64,000 bases of DNA from Letharia columbiana (Eukaryota; Ascomycota; Lecanoromycetes; Lecanorales; Parmeliaceae), in contig NW_023501039.1 of the NCBI RefSeq assembly GCF_014066305.1, forward strand, positions 1,661,388-1,725,387. Direction: 5' to 3'. The notes beneath the pieces are model-generated. The model was not told the DNA's origin, ran no database searches, and saw nothing but the letters and a program-made list of their open reading frames with translations. The position numbers were made by a program, and so were the translations under genes. This document shows, in pieces, positions 46,440-58,300 of the stretch. Each line of letters begins with the position of its first letter. The first letter of the stretch is position 1.

Positions 46440-46618
46440 TATAAGAGTAATATAAAAATATAAATATAAGAGTAGTATATAGTAAAGATGATTATTCTTC
46501 TACTGAGAAGTAACTACTTATAATACTAAGCTAAGATTTTTATTAAGATACCTCCTTAATAGATACGAAGATATAGTAGAATCATATATCTATATAGTCG
46601 CGACAGCTTACTATAACA
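46440..46618 (-). repeat. Gypsy2 5' LTR (179 bp)
   Basis: Aligns with 8019-8197 over its full length and is followed by the TTTAA duplication (46619-46623). RIP-mutated. Unlike Gypsy1 it keeps the full U5 (46440-46473). Confidence 0.88.
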
Positions 46619-48620
46619 TTTAATCTCGAGATAAGATATAAATCTAATAAAGATTATATCGTTTCTAACGCTTTATTTAGACTAGTAAGTCTTAATAAGA
46701 ATATTATTATCGCTTTAGATTATTTAAAGCTTAATATACTCTTCATAATAATCTTAATATAAATAAACTCGAATTTCTACAATAAATATATATTTAGATA
46801 TTAGTAAGATAAGAATTAGAAGTATATAGTTAAATAATTAGATGATAATCATACACTTAATAAGAACGCCGCCTTCTTACGTTTTATTTAAGGAAAGAAT
46901 CTCTAGGCTACGGATTTAGATCCTTATTTCTCATTACGTCTAAGAACTTCGAATCCGAAATCTCATTCCTTAGAAACTTCGTCTTTCACTCTACCGAATT
47001 CTCAAGAAACACCGGAATCTCGTTCCTTAGAAACTTCATCTTCCACTCTACCGGATTCTCAAGAAACTTCGAAATCTTATTTCTCGAATCCTCCAGCACC
47101 GGATTCTCAAGAAGCATCGGAATCTCGTTCCTCGAATCCTCCAGCACCGGATTCTTAAGAAGTATCGGAATTTTATTTCTCGAATTCTTAAAAAGTAACT
47201 TCGCCGGAAGAATTCTTAGGAAAAGACTCGACGGACGCTTAAGAACCTATTTTATAAATTAATAACTTAATCTTTTATATAAATAAAGTCTCAGGATATT
47301 AGCATCTATATATATCTTCGAATCTAATAAAGAAAATCTTAACTATTATTTATAATTCTAGTTATCTAGAATTTTAGCGATATTATAAGATAATTTTATT
47401 CTTCTAATATATTTATAATCTCGTTAAAGAACTCTATAACTTTATTTATTATTACCTAGAATATCTAATCTTATAAATTTATCGATATACTCTATACGAT
47501 AATTTTTAGCTTATTTTATTATCTCTAATACTATTCTATACTTTAATATTAGATTTTATTCTAATACTATTAATATCGCGAAACTCTTTAAATACTATTA
47601 TATCGATAACTTATAAATATATAAAAGAAATTTAATTAGTATTTAATAAGTTTATTTAAATAATAGTTAAATAGATAAAAGCTTTACTTAAACGCCTTAA
47701 TATTATCGACTAGAGTATTTCTAGAATTCTAATCTTAAATCGTAATTCGAAATTCTTATTAGAACTATAGATAGATCTTTTTAAAATACTCGATATAGAT
47801 TTACTTTACTCGATGATTTATTATTCTTAAACTAATAATATTAATAAATATATAAATTAGATAGTTAAAATAGTCTTAAAATACTTCGTCTACGCGCTTA
47901 ATAATTCATCGATATAACTCGAGATTCTTTATCGTATTTAGATAATCTTAAATAATTCGATAAGCGCTAGAGTTATTTCTAATAAAATAGTTTATAAATT
48001 TATATTAAATAGACCTCTAGACCTATTAAGTCTTTTATTAAAAATCGATTATATTACGATATATATTATCGTTAAGAATATTATTAATTTTACCTAAATA
48101 TCGAATAAATTCCACTACGATTATCGATATTAATTTATATTTATTAAGGTTAAAAACTAGATATTACTTCGCCTCTATAAGAGCTATAAGATTCCCTCTA
48201 CTCTAGAAATCACTAAAAAGCTTACTTAGCAATATATAGAATCTTTTAAAATTCTTAAAAAAATTAATAAATTAATATATAAACTTACTATTTCTAAAGA
48301 TTAATAAATTTATTTGATTTTTATAATAGTTTAACTAAAGTTAGCTTCTAATTTATAAAATAATTTCTTTTATAAATCTTATCTATAGTATATTTCGCTA
48401 GTCTCTATTAATAAGAATAATATTATAAATTATAAGATTAAGCGATTACTTAATAAGCGAATTATTAAGAAAGAAAAAGAATTCGTTATAGAGTATTTAA
48501 TACGCTAAAAGAAAAAAAATCTTAAGTTCGATAGATAATATAACGTTAAGAATCTCGATAACGCTTTTAATCTAATAAAAGAATATAAGAAAAAACGATA
48601 ACGTATTCGTTAGCAAACTC
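46619..48620 (+). pseudogene. GypsyA RNase H end, integrase and chromodomain relic
   Basis: Reading starts FNLEIRYKSNKDYIVSNAL, the HKPG-VPDALSR motif of gypsy RNase H. After a Ser/Pro/Glu-rich linker (46850-47260) comes integrase: DRNSKFLLEL near 47730, then YSMIYYS-TN (from YHPQTDG), then KFHYDYRYQ and LLRLYKSYKIPST near 48100-48200. The chromodomain reads FVIEYLIR-KKKNLKFDR-YNVKNLDNA near 48480-48570. Stops replace Gln and Trp. Confidence 0.8.
46994..47200 (+). repeat. Unmutated coding tandem repeat in the GypsyA linker (57/48-bp units)
   Basis: CCGAATTCTCAAGAA at 46994 and CCGGATTCTCAAGAA at 47051, 47099 and 47147. The 48-bp unit encodes PDSQEASESRSSNPPA (16 residues). CA and TG are frequent; the last unit starts to show RIP (CAA to TAA). 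It lies between RNase H and integrase. Confidence 0.85.
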
Positions 48621-48639
48621 CGCGTTAGAAAACCCGTCG

Positions 48640-48790
48640 AAGTAACATCATTCCCTAAGAAAGTAATATTAATTCTTAGAAAAGATTAGAAACTCGTTAA
48701 AGAAACGTCGTTCTTTAAGAAAATAATATCAATTCTTAGGAAAGATTAGAAATTCTTCGTAAAGAATCTCGCCGAAGTAACGTTATTTCT
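48640..48790 (+). repeat. 60-bp tandem repeat after the GypsyA chromodomain
   Basis: TTCCCTAAGAAAGTAATATT at 48651 and TTCTTTAAGAAAATAATATC at 48711, each followed by AATTCTTAGAAAAGATTAGAA-like sequence. About 2.5 units; 20-codon period. Confidence 0.7.
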
Positions 48791-49014
48791 TAGAATTAGT
48801 CTATACGCGCTCTAGATCATAATATAGTAATATCTCTGCGAAGGAGTAGAAGAATAACCAATAATTGAGATTTCGCTATTCAAATCTATTTCTTTAAGAA
48901 AGACGTTTTTTTCAAAAAAGACGTTTCTTCAAATAGTTTCTAGACAGATATTTACTTCTTACTTACTTTTACTTTAACGAAATTACTATACTTTCTTCTT
49001 ATCTATAAAGATAC

Positions 49015-49140
49015 TATCACGAGAATAAGCCAAGCCTTTTATTAAGTCTTACTAAGCTTGCTTTTATAAGTAGTAGATTTCTAGATAGAAACAATTAAGC
49101 TTATTACATACCACGATTATAGATCCTTATTATTATTATA
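49015..49140 (+). repeat. GypsyA 3' LTR (126 bp)
   Basis: Starts TATCACGAGAATAAGCC (RIP form of TGTCACG), ends TTATTATTATTATA, followed by the ATAAT duplication at 49141-49145. Less mutated than the 5' LTR in places. Confidence 0.82.
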
Positions 49141-50023
49141 ATAATAGTATTCTTCGCTTATTAAATAATAATTTAATATAAAATTATAAAGAGTAGATAA
49201 TATGAAATCTTAAAGAGCTAAGTTATATTTTTAATAATAATAATTTTATTATTACTTAATTTCTTCGTAATATTCTCTATATTTATTTATTATAGTTTCT
49301 TCTCTTACTTCTTCTTTTATAGAGTATTAGATTAAGTAGTTAATTAAGTAATTAATTAAGTAAATAATTAATATAATATAAAATCTTAAAGAGCTAAGTC
49401 GTATTCTTAATAATAATAATTTTATTACCGCTTAACTTCTTTATAGTATTCTCCGCATTTATTTATTATAGTTTCTTTTTTTACTTCTTTTTTTATAAAG
49501 TATTAGATTAAGTAACTAGCTAAGTAATTAACTAAGTAAATAATTAATATAATATAAAATCTTAAAGAGCTAAGCTATATTCTTAATATTAGAAATTTTA
49601 TTACCGCTTAGTTTCTTCGTAATATTCTTTATATTTATTTATTATAGTTTCTTTTTTTACTTCTTTTTTAATAAAGTATTAGATTAAGTGACTAGCTAAG
49701 TAATTAACTAAGTAAATAACTAATATAATATAAAATCTTAAAGAGTTAAGCCGTATTCTTAACGATAATAATCTTATTATCGCTTAATTTCTTCGTAATA
49801 TTCTCTATAGTATTCTTCGTATTATTCTTCGTAGTATTCTCCGCATTTATCTATTATAGTTTCTTCTCTTACTTCTTAATATAGTAGGGATAATAGACTA
49901 AGTTATAGTAGTATTCTTTACTTACTAAGTAATAATTTAATATGAAATTATAGAGAGTATATAACGTAAGATCTTAAAGAGTTAAGTTATATTCTTAATA
50001 CTAAAAGCTTTATTATCGCTTAA
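49141..50023 (-). mobile_element. Helitron-like H1, piece 3 (minisatellite)
   Basis: RIP-mutated minisatellite units in minus orientation, continuing piece 2. Phrases such as ATTCTTCGCTTACTAAGTAA recur. It is interrupted at 50023 by H3 and resumes at 51351 (CGCTTAA then TTTCTTTATAAT, from CGCTTGGTTTCTCCGCAG). Confidence 0.85.
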
Positions 50024-51350
50024 TTAGTATATATAATAGAATAAGATAGAGCTAAGCTTAAAAATCTTAAATTTATATATATAGCTAATTATAAATTTAA
50101 AATTACTACGCTCTTTAGTTAGATCGATTAAATTAGCCCGCTAGCCCTTCTAAGCTTTCTTATTAAAAATTTATATATAAAAGTTTTATATTCTAAAATA
50201 ATTAGCTCTCTATAGATATTATTTCTTTATAATTTTATAAATTATAAAGCTTAGTTTACGCTTTTTAACGATATAAAAATTATAAAATTTAATTTACTAT
50301 TAATAAATTAAATAGATATTTAAATATAATAGTTATAGTAGTTATATTAGACGCGTTTAAAATCGAATAATAATCCTTCTATCTATTTATATAATTATTC
50401 TTTTTTTACTATTTTATTAATCTATTAATTAAAAGAAAAAGTAAGAGAAGATATTATAATAGACAAATACGAAGAATACTACGAAGAAACTAAATAATAA
50501 TAAAATTATTATTATTAAGAATACAGCTTAGCTCTCTAAGATCCCACGTTATATACTCTCTATAAAATAATTCTTTCATCTATTTATATAATTATATTTC
50601 TTTTATAATTCTATTAATTTATTAATTAAGAGAATGAATAAGAGAAGAAACTATAATAGATAAATATAAAGAATACTATAGAGAATACTATAAAGAATAC
50701 TACGGAGAAATTAAGCGGTAATAAGATTATTATTATTAAGAATATAACTTAGCTCTTCAAGATCTCACGTTATATACTCTTTATAATTTTATATTAAATT
50801 ATTATTTAATAAGCGAAGAATATTACTATAATTTAATTTATTATTTTTACTATATTAATATAGTATATTACTATAATAATATTATAAGAGAAGAATCTAT
50901 TATAACGTTTATAGTTAATTAAGCCTCTATAGAAGAAATATTAAACGATATATATTTAAATAAATTAAAGCTATTTTATTATTCGAAAGATTTTACTATT
51001 ATAGAAGATATTATAAAATTTATATCACTAATTAATACGTTATCTTTATTTCTTTCTAGTATTTTAATACTTCTTATTATAAGGATATAGTCTTTCTCTA
51101 TTTTTTATAGATAATTATTATAAATTAATTCTCTATACTTAATATACCTTTTTAATTAAATCTTAGCGCGCCTCTCTTCGTATATATATATCTATATATT
51201 ATATAGATTAAATTAATTTTATAGTAATAAAAGTAGATTAAAAACGTATAGTAAGCGATTAGAGTTCGATTTGACTTAGAGCTAGGGCTAAAAGTCGATT
51301 TAATTTAGAAAAATTTAACTCTATAAATTTAGTTTATAGGCCTTTACTTG
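50024..51350 (+). mobile_element. H3: RIP-mutated Helitron-like copy inserted in H1
   Basis: A 1327-bp copy from TTAGTATATATAATAG to CCTTTACTTG, opposite in orientation to H1. It inserted in a minisatellite unit of H1, between A and T by the same reckoning as H2, with no net duplication. It has only about one to two minisatellite units, which explains its smaller size. Both ends match H2; the hairpin reads CTATAAATTTAGTTTATAGG. Confidence 0.85.
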
Positions 51351-52443
51351 TTTCTTTATAATATTTTTTATATTTATTTATTATATTAACTTCTTTTATA
51401 TTAATTAAATAAATTAATATAAGATTATAAAGAGTAGATTTATTATATTATTACTACTAATAAATATCTTTATAATATTCTTCGTAATATTCTTTATATT
51501 CGTCTATTATAGATCTTTCTCTTATTTAACTAAATACGAGAATATTAAGAATAAATATATTTATATTAGTAAAATTAATAGAATTAATAGAATAGTAAAA
51601 GAAGAATAATTATATAAATAAATGAAAGAATTATTATTCGATCCCGAACGCGTTTAATATAATTATCATATTTTTAAAAGCTTCTTCTTAACGATATTTA
51701 GAATTTAATACGCGTTAAGAGACTTTAAAATAGGGTAATAAAGAATAAATAAAGGAGAAAGACGCGTTTTAAAAGATAGTATCGCTAGATTAAAAGGTAT
51801 TATCGCTAGCTTAGAAGAAGTATATAGAGGAGAATATATTTATTCGGGCTCTTTAAAGGTCTTTTAACGCGTTTATAAGTAGTAGTAGATAGCTATTGGA
51901 ATCGCTTACGGCCTCGATTACTAATAGTAGTAAATTCGTCGAGAAGTAACTTAAGAGCGTTAGTAAAGGCTTTAAAAGGCGAGTAATAGAAGTATATATA
52001 TCTAAAATCGAAGATAATTATATTTATATTAATGAAATTAATAGAATTAATAAAATAATAGAAGAAGAATAATTATATAAATAGATAGAAGAATTATTAT
52101 TCGATTTCGAACGCGTCTAATATAACTACTATAACTACTATATTTAAATATTCATTTAATTTATTAATAATAAATTAAACTTTATAATTTTTATAGCTTT
52201 AGAAAGCGTAAAGCGAGCTTTATAATTTAAGAAATTATAAAGTAATTATATATATCGTAAGCTAAGTACTTTAAAGTATAAGGCTTCTATATATAAATTT
52301 TTAATAAGAAAGCTTAGAAGAGCTATTAAGATAATTTAGTCGGTCTAGCTAAAAAGCGTAATAACCTCGAATTTATAATTGGTTATATATATAAATTTAA
52401 GATTTTCTAGCTTAGCTCTATCTTATTCTTTTATATATACTAA
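51351..52443 (-). mobile_element. Helitron-like H1, piece 4 (5' end)
   Basis: Rest of H1: a minisatellite unit, the duplicated CGATCCCGAACGCGT block twice (near 51640 and 52100), the coding-like segment in a longer form (about 51690-51980), and the 5' terminus in reverse, ending TTATATATACTAA at 52443 followed by T. Confidence 0.85.
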
Positions 52444-52820
52444 TCTAATTAAAGATTTTTTTTAATAATCTATTAAATCTTCGAATTAGTAAAAAATTAT
52501 TTTTATTAATTCTTATCGAGGGTAAGAATAATTAAAGATCTCTATTATAGACTTTATAAATTTTTTAAATTTTTTTTAATATTAAATAAAAAGACTTCTC
52601 GCTTTATATTTTTAATAATTTATTCTAATCTATATTAATAATTTTTTTTTCGATATTTCTTAATAATTATATTAAATATCTCGATTAGATATTAGATTTA
52701 CTAGAAAAAAGCGAGATAACTCTTTTACTCTTTAAATATTATTTTATATATTTAAGTATTACCGTCTTAGAATATTATATCTCTAAACTTAATCTTAATA
52801 TTATAAAGAAAAAGAAAAAT
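52444..52820. other. RIP-saturated unassigned DNA (right flank of H1)
   Basis: Continuous with 18370 before H1 inserted. Poly-T rich, no open frame, nothing recognised. An A/G-rich stretch (52802-52820) precedes the next LTR. Confidence 0.5.
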
Positions 52821-52967
52821 TGTTGGAATTCGGATCACGTGACTCTTGGCGTCTTGGCGATCACGTGATGGCGTCTTGGCGATCACGTGACATGGTCACG
52901 TGACACGCCTTAGTGTATCCGTATCTAGTCGCTCTTACAACTAAGTGTTCTACCTCATATTTTGATA
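52821..52967 (+). repeat. Copia3 5' LTR (147 bp), unmutated, CACGTG-rich
   Basis: Starts TGTTGGAATTCGGATCACG and ends TATTTTGATA; same family as the Copia1/2 LTRs. GCGTCTTGGCGATCACGTGA is duplicated in tandem, giving four CACGTG palindromes (near 52836, 52862, 52884 and 52895). CA/TG intact. It is followed by a primer site and leader, so it is a 5' rather than solo LTR. Confidence 0.82.
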
Positions 52968-52979
52968 GATTATAAACCC
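52968..52979 (+). other. Copia3 primer-binding site (initiator tRNA-Met anticodon-arm type)
   Basis: GATTATAAACCC immediately after the LTR, the same site as 14090-14101 with one further G-to-A change. See Copia2. Confidence 0.55.
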
Positions 52980-54166
52980 GGGCTCTATCCGATAACTATT
53001 TTAGTTATTTTATAATCTATCTACTATTTATCATAGCTATAACTACTTTTAGCGTATTTATTATATTAATATTTATTAAATAATAGTAGTTATAACCGCG
53101 GAGAACCTCTTTTATTAACCTTCGTAATATAGGTATTTTCTACTTTAAGATAGTTATTTTAGTTAAATAATATATATCGAATACGCTTTTAATAGAAAGA
53201 ATAAGGGTCGCGAGTAAGGGGGGCTATATCGAAATTATTAATATACTAATATATTATATTAATAATTTAGCGTATAGACTTTCTTATCGTCTTTTATATT
53301 AGATAATTTAGGGCGAGCTAAAATATATCGCATTTAATTATATAATATCGAAGTTATTATACGCCGTAATAGAGTATTATATATCTATACTTTTTCGTTA
53401 TATAGCCGCTATAACCGCTAAAATATTATTAATTTCTCTATATTAAATAAAATACGCTAAAGATAAGAGACGATATATTTTTATTCTTATACTTCGCTAT
53501 ATTAAAAGCTAATAATAAGCGGTTAGACTCTAATATCCCGTTATATAATTTCTATAATAAAGACTAAAACTTAGTCTAAGATAACGGCGTAACGCTAAAA
53601 AAGAAAATAATCTATATCTCACGTGCTAATATATTAATATGTAAAGGGGAATTATTCTCTATCATATTAATCGAAGAGTAATTATCCTCTATATTTGTAT
53701 AAATAAAGCGGTTTCGCGAAGAAGCTTTAATTAATTTTAATAAGCGAGCGAAGCGAAATTGCGAGTAATCTCGCACTCGATTTTAATTAATTTCTTTAAT
53801 AGAAGAGTTAACTAGTAAAAGATATTATATTATAAATACGATAGAGGGCGATTAAGATAATCGCGATAATAATATAAGAGATAAAATTTAATTAAACCCC
53901 CCCTTAAGTATAAAGAAAGGTAATCTTTCTTTAAGTTATTATATATTTATATTATATTTCTCCTTAGCACCTATAAATTAAAGTCTATCTTTTTAAAGTA
54001 TTATTAACTATATTATAGATTATATCTTATAATAGTGCTTTAGTTGTTATTTAGTTATTTATGTTTAGTAATTATATTATGGTTTTAGTTTTATTATAAA
54101 ATAGTATAGAGGCCGATAGTACGAAAGACGATATATCTATAGATAGTGTATATAGCGTAGATAACT
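52980..54166 (+). other. Copia3 leader and possible start of gag, RIP-mutated
   Basis: The first about 80 bases follow the Copia2 leader (RC of 14000-14100), with weaker similarity to about 53160. Beyond that it diverges. Patches keep G and C (53090-53230, 53740-53790, 53880-54130). No open frame of note; where the element ends is unclear. Confidence 0.5.
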
Positions 54167-54291
54167 GGTTTTTGATATCGATCGTCCCCACTATCCAGTC
54201 ACAACAGGCAAATCCTCGGCTAGTTAACACACTATTTTGTGTGACATATATCCCTACGATCAGAGAGTCGAATTGGCTATTTTCAAAAACC
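54167..54291. mobile_element. 125-bp MITE-like unmutated island
   Basis: Ends GGTTTTTGA (54167-54175) and TCAAAAACC (54283-54291), perfect 9-bp inverted repeats, enclosing CA/TG-rich sequence with an inner hairpin CACAC/GTGTG (around 54219-54242). No clear target duplication. Both sides are RIP-mutated. Confidence 0.5.
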
Positions 54292-54401
54292 TTCTATTAA
54301 GATAAATAATTCGTCTTAATTAACTCTCCGTTCTATTTAACTCTATAATTTATAGAACCTTATATCCGAATAATAGTTATCGACTTATCGTATATCACTC
54401 A

Positions 54402-54455
54402 AAAATCTATTAAAAATCTATTAAAGATCTATTTAAAATCTATTAAAGATCTTTA
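54402..54455 (+). repeat. 11-bp tandem repeat (AAAATCTATTA)
   Basis: About five units of an A-rich 11-mer, AAAATCTATTA and variants with AAAGATCTATT. Confidence 0.7.
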
Positions 54456-55200
54456 AATTCTATCCTCGCAGATATCGAATTATTTAAACTAAGTATTACT
54501 TTTATTTTATATAATAAATCAAATCTAGTCGATACTAATTTATATACACATCTCATATATTAATAATTGCTATTATTTATAAAATATATTATATAAATAA
54601 AAGTAGTTACCCTCTCCGCATCCCTTTAATCTTATCTATTTTATTCCTCTATACGCCTTATAATATTTATCTAATTTTTAACTATTATAAATTAATTAGC
54701 AATCTTTTATTAGTAAAATATTTATAAAGTAATATACTAAGATTAAAAAGCGATATATATTTAATAATATTTATATACTTCTTATATCTACTAAATTAAA
54801 TAATTAGCGATATTAAAGTATATATAATAGAAGCGTAGATAAATTATATACCTTAACTATATTATATTATCTTCGCTAGATAGAATTTTATCTATAATTT
54901 AATCACGTTATAATTAATATATCTCTTCTATTTATAATATTAACTTATTATATATTAGAAGACTCTTTAAGCTTTAAATATAGACGCGCTAAGGATAAAG
55001 AGATAAAAAGGGATATATAATAGAAATATAATACTATTAGATAAGCGATATACTAGAGAGAGAGCTAATATAGGGAATAGTTTATTAGCTTAATTCTCGC
55101 TAATAATATAAAAGAATATATCTACTTTTAAGTAGCTAGAAAAGAGGAAAAAGCTAATCTATTTATATTATAAGATTAGTTATTTAGATTACTATATCGT

Positions 55201-55304
55201 ATAGATATTTTTAATATATCTATAAACTAGGCTTATAAGTTATCTAATATTATATAGATATTTCTAATATATTTATAAACTAGGCTTATAAGTTATCTAA
55301 TTTA
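55201..55304 (+). repeat. 54-bp tandem duplication
   Basis: ATAGATATTTTTAATATATC at 55201 and ATAGATATTTCTAATATATT at 55255, each followed by TATAAACTAGGCTTATAAGT. Two units; 18-codon period. Confidence 0.8.
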
Positions 55305-58300
55305 TAGAATTATAAAAATTATTTATATCTCTTATATCCCCGTTATAATCGATTTATCGCTATTATATAATCTAGAATAAAGAGTACTTATATATAAGTC
55401 TATTAACGTATTAATATTTATCGCTATAAATATAAATTATAATAGCTAATATTTCTAGTTATTATTAATTCGAGAGAAATATTAATTTAGATATAATAAT
55501 AAACGATATAAAAGCTAAAAGCGTAAGGATACTAGATAGCTATTAATAAAATATAAAAATATTATTATATAAAAGAGCGCTATTAGCGAATATAAAGAGA
55601 GTATAAAAAAGCGGGGATAGAAGAGATATCTTAGAAATAACTTAGAAATAACTTATTATACGTTAGAGATATCTTATAGCTACTTATTATATTTATCTAT
55701 ATAACTAGATTACAAATTAATTATATCTAATTACTACTATTATAATATAAGAAAATCTAAAGAAAAGATAGCTTATCCCTCTAATATCTTCTATTTTAAT
55801 TTATATTAAAACTATTATATAACTATAATATTCTATAATCTATTATCTTCTAATTAGATAATTTACTTATTCTTAACTCTATCTAATAATATACTATACT
55901 TCTTATAAGTTTTTAGATAATATTCTTATATCTAAAAATAATTAGATTAAGAATATCTCTATTAAAGTATTAATATTCTATTTTAAAGAAGCTCTCTTTA
56001 AAATAAACTACGTAGATTAATAATTTCTACGCTCTAACTATCTTAAATAAGCTCTTCGCTACTATTCTTTAGATAATTATTAGAGATAAAATTAATAATA
56101 AGATAGAAGCTAATAAATAAACTTTATAGATAGAGTAGAGAGTTAATAATCTAATACTATAACTCTATAAAGATAATAACTATATTCTAAAAATATCTAT
56201 ATATATATATATCTAGAGAGATAATAAGTCTAATTTATTAATTATATAAAGACGTTAATACTATAATAGCTAGCTTTTTAGAAAAAGAAATATCTTAGAA
56301 AATTATATTACGCTCTCCGTATATCCTCGTAAATCTAATATTTTAAGTTTACTTCTCCGCTAGATCAGCTAATTTATAGTAGATAAAGTATAAATATAAG
56401 ATAAAAATATAGAAATTTAATAAAGGGCTTATTTATCTATATTATTTAACTTATAATATATTTAATAATAATACTCAATAACTTCCATCTCCTTACTACC
56501 CTTATCTTCGAGATACTCTATTTAAAATAAAGTATCGCTTACGTTAATAGCTAATTAAAATATTAAAGAATAAAGTATTTAATTTATATATTAGTCTAAA
56601 AGTAGGTTTATTAGCTTATATAAATTAAATATTATAATTATAATTTAATAAAAGAGTTTAATTATCTCTTTTTAAGCCCTCTTTAATTTTATTATTATAC
56701 TTTTTATAACTTATATATAGAATATAATACTTTCTTATATTAATATCTAAAAATTTAACGATCTATACTATCTTCGATAATTTCTAATAAAAAACTTTAA
56801 AAATAGAATTAAGCTTTAATTCTCTAAAGTTTTATATTATAATTACTCTAATAAATAATCTAATATAATTTTTAAAGAGCTTATATAAGAAAATATTATT
56901 AATTTAAGCTAAGTCGAAGTTTCGAATAATAATAAAATCTTCGATATTAAATATAATTCGATATTTAGATACTCTATTATAATTTATTAATAACTATTTA
57001 TTTTATATAGCGATTTTTATAGCTATTATTAAGTTTATATATATAAATAAATAATAAAAATATAAAAGCTATTAAAGGGAGAAGAATTAGATATCTTATT
57101 AATTTATAAAACTAAACTTTTAATATTATTATAATTTAATATATTTAGATAAAATAATATTAGGCTCTCTATAGTTTATCTTATAAGTATATTATAATAA
57201 TATTAAGAATAGATTATTAAGAGTAAGCTAATTAGGTTATAAAGGCTATTCTAAATTATGAATCCTTTATAATATATTTACAATCTAGATATCTTAACAC
57301 CAGCGGCCTTTTATAAGCTATATCTCTAATAATTACTATCTAAGATTAATATAAGTTATTCTCTTTAATATTTAACTTAAAGTAGAATAGTAAGTTAGTT
57401 AGAAGAGTAAAGTATTTTAAATATATTCTTATTATCTTCGTAATTAATCTAGACTTAATAAATATATATAAATTAGCGAGAATAAAGCGTAGAGTTTAAT
57501 ATAAGCTCTCTTTACTAAGTAGAATCTTTTCTATATCTCGAAAATTAATTTAAATTATTACTTTTTTAAAGAATCTTTTTTACTAAATTAATATAAAGGC
57601 GGTAAATAAAACGAATTCTATATATATATCTATATTTATTTTTATTACTAAGAGTAATATAATTATTAGAAGTAATATACTTCGTAATTACGTTCTTATA
57701 ATATAGAGTAATATATATATTTAGATATATTATAACGTTATAAAATACTACTACTTACTTTATAATATTATTCTTAATCTTAAAAGTTTTTATTAAATAT
57801 TTATACTCTAAATAATCTAAATACTATAACTCGCTATTTTTAAATATACTTCTTACTTCGAAATTATCGTCTAAAAAATTAATTAATATTATTTATCTAA
57901 AGGAGATAAGATAATTATTATATTTAAAGTTTTTAAAGTAAATAAGAGTAGCGTATTAATAAAGTCTTTAAAACGCCTTTCTTAATTATAATAATAGCGA
58001 TATTATATTCTATTAATTTATTTAATTTATATTCTATATTAAAATTATAATATTACTTTTAATTATAATAATATAATATATAATAATTAAATTAACGCTA
58101 TTAAGATTTAACGTCGAAGATATTATTACTTCTATAATTTTTAGATATATAAAATTAATTAATTTAAGTTATAGCTAGATTTATAAAAATAAAAATATAA
58201 TAATTAAAAGTCTATTATATTTTTATATTCGATAATTAGCGAGATAATATTTAGATAATTATAATTAATCTTAATTAGATAGAAAAAGAAAGTATTAAAG

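Larger units (their letters stand above)
36366..46618 (-). mobile_element. Gypsy2: RIP-mutated relative of Gypsy1, full-length
   Basis: LTRs of 178 and 179 bp at 36366-36543 and 46440-46618 with TTTAA duplications. From 36544 the sequence follows Gypsy1 base for base with C-to-T and G-to-A changes, covering the 3' untranslated region and pol. Two later arrivals interrupt it: H2 (39645-42203) and a 617-bp inverted-repeat element (42642-43258). Minus those it is about 7.1 kb, normal for a complete gag-pol element, unlike the 3.9 kb Gypsy1. The 5' third (43259-46439) should be gag and protease. Confidence 0.88.
31477..49140 (+). mobile_element. GypsyA: RIP-mutated Ty3/gypsy chromovirus-type element (plus strand)
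   Basis: LTRs of 126 bp at 31477-31602 and 49015-49140, flanked by ATAAT (31472-31476 and 49141-49145). Between them the plus strand reads gag/protease, RT (about 35020-35800), RNase H (about 35960-36360, resuming at 46624), integrase (about 47300-48300) and a chromodomain (about 48480-48580). The element is split in RNase H by Gypsy2 (36366-46618). Without that insertion it is about 7.4 kb. Most of it is RIP-saturated, but a linker between RNase H and integrase (46850-47260) is nearly unmutated. Confidence 0.85.

Noticed and set aside
46440..46618. Solo LTR
   Set aside because: TTTAA to its right pairs with TTTAA left of 36366, and the RNase H frame of GypsyA rejoins across both, so it is the 5' LTR of Gypsy2.
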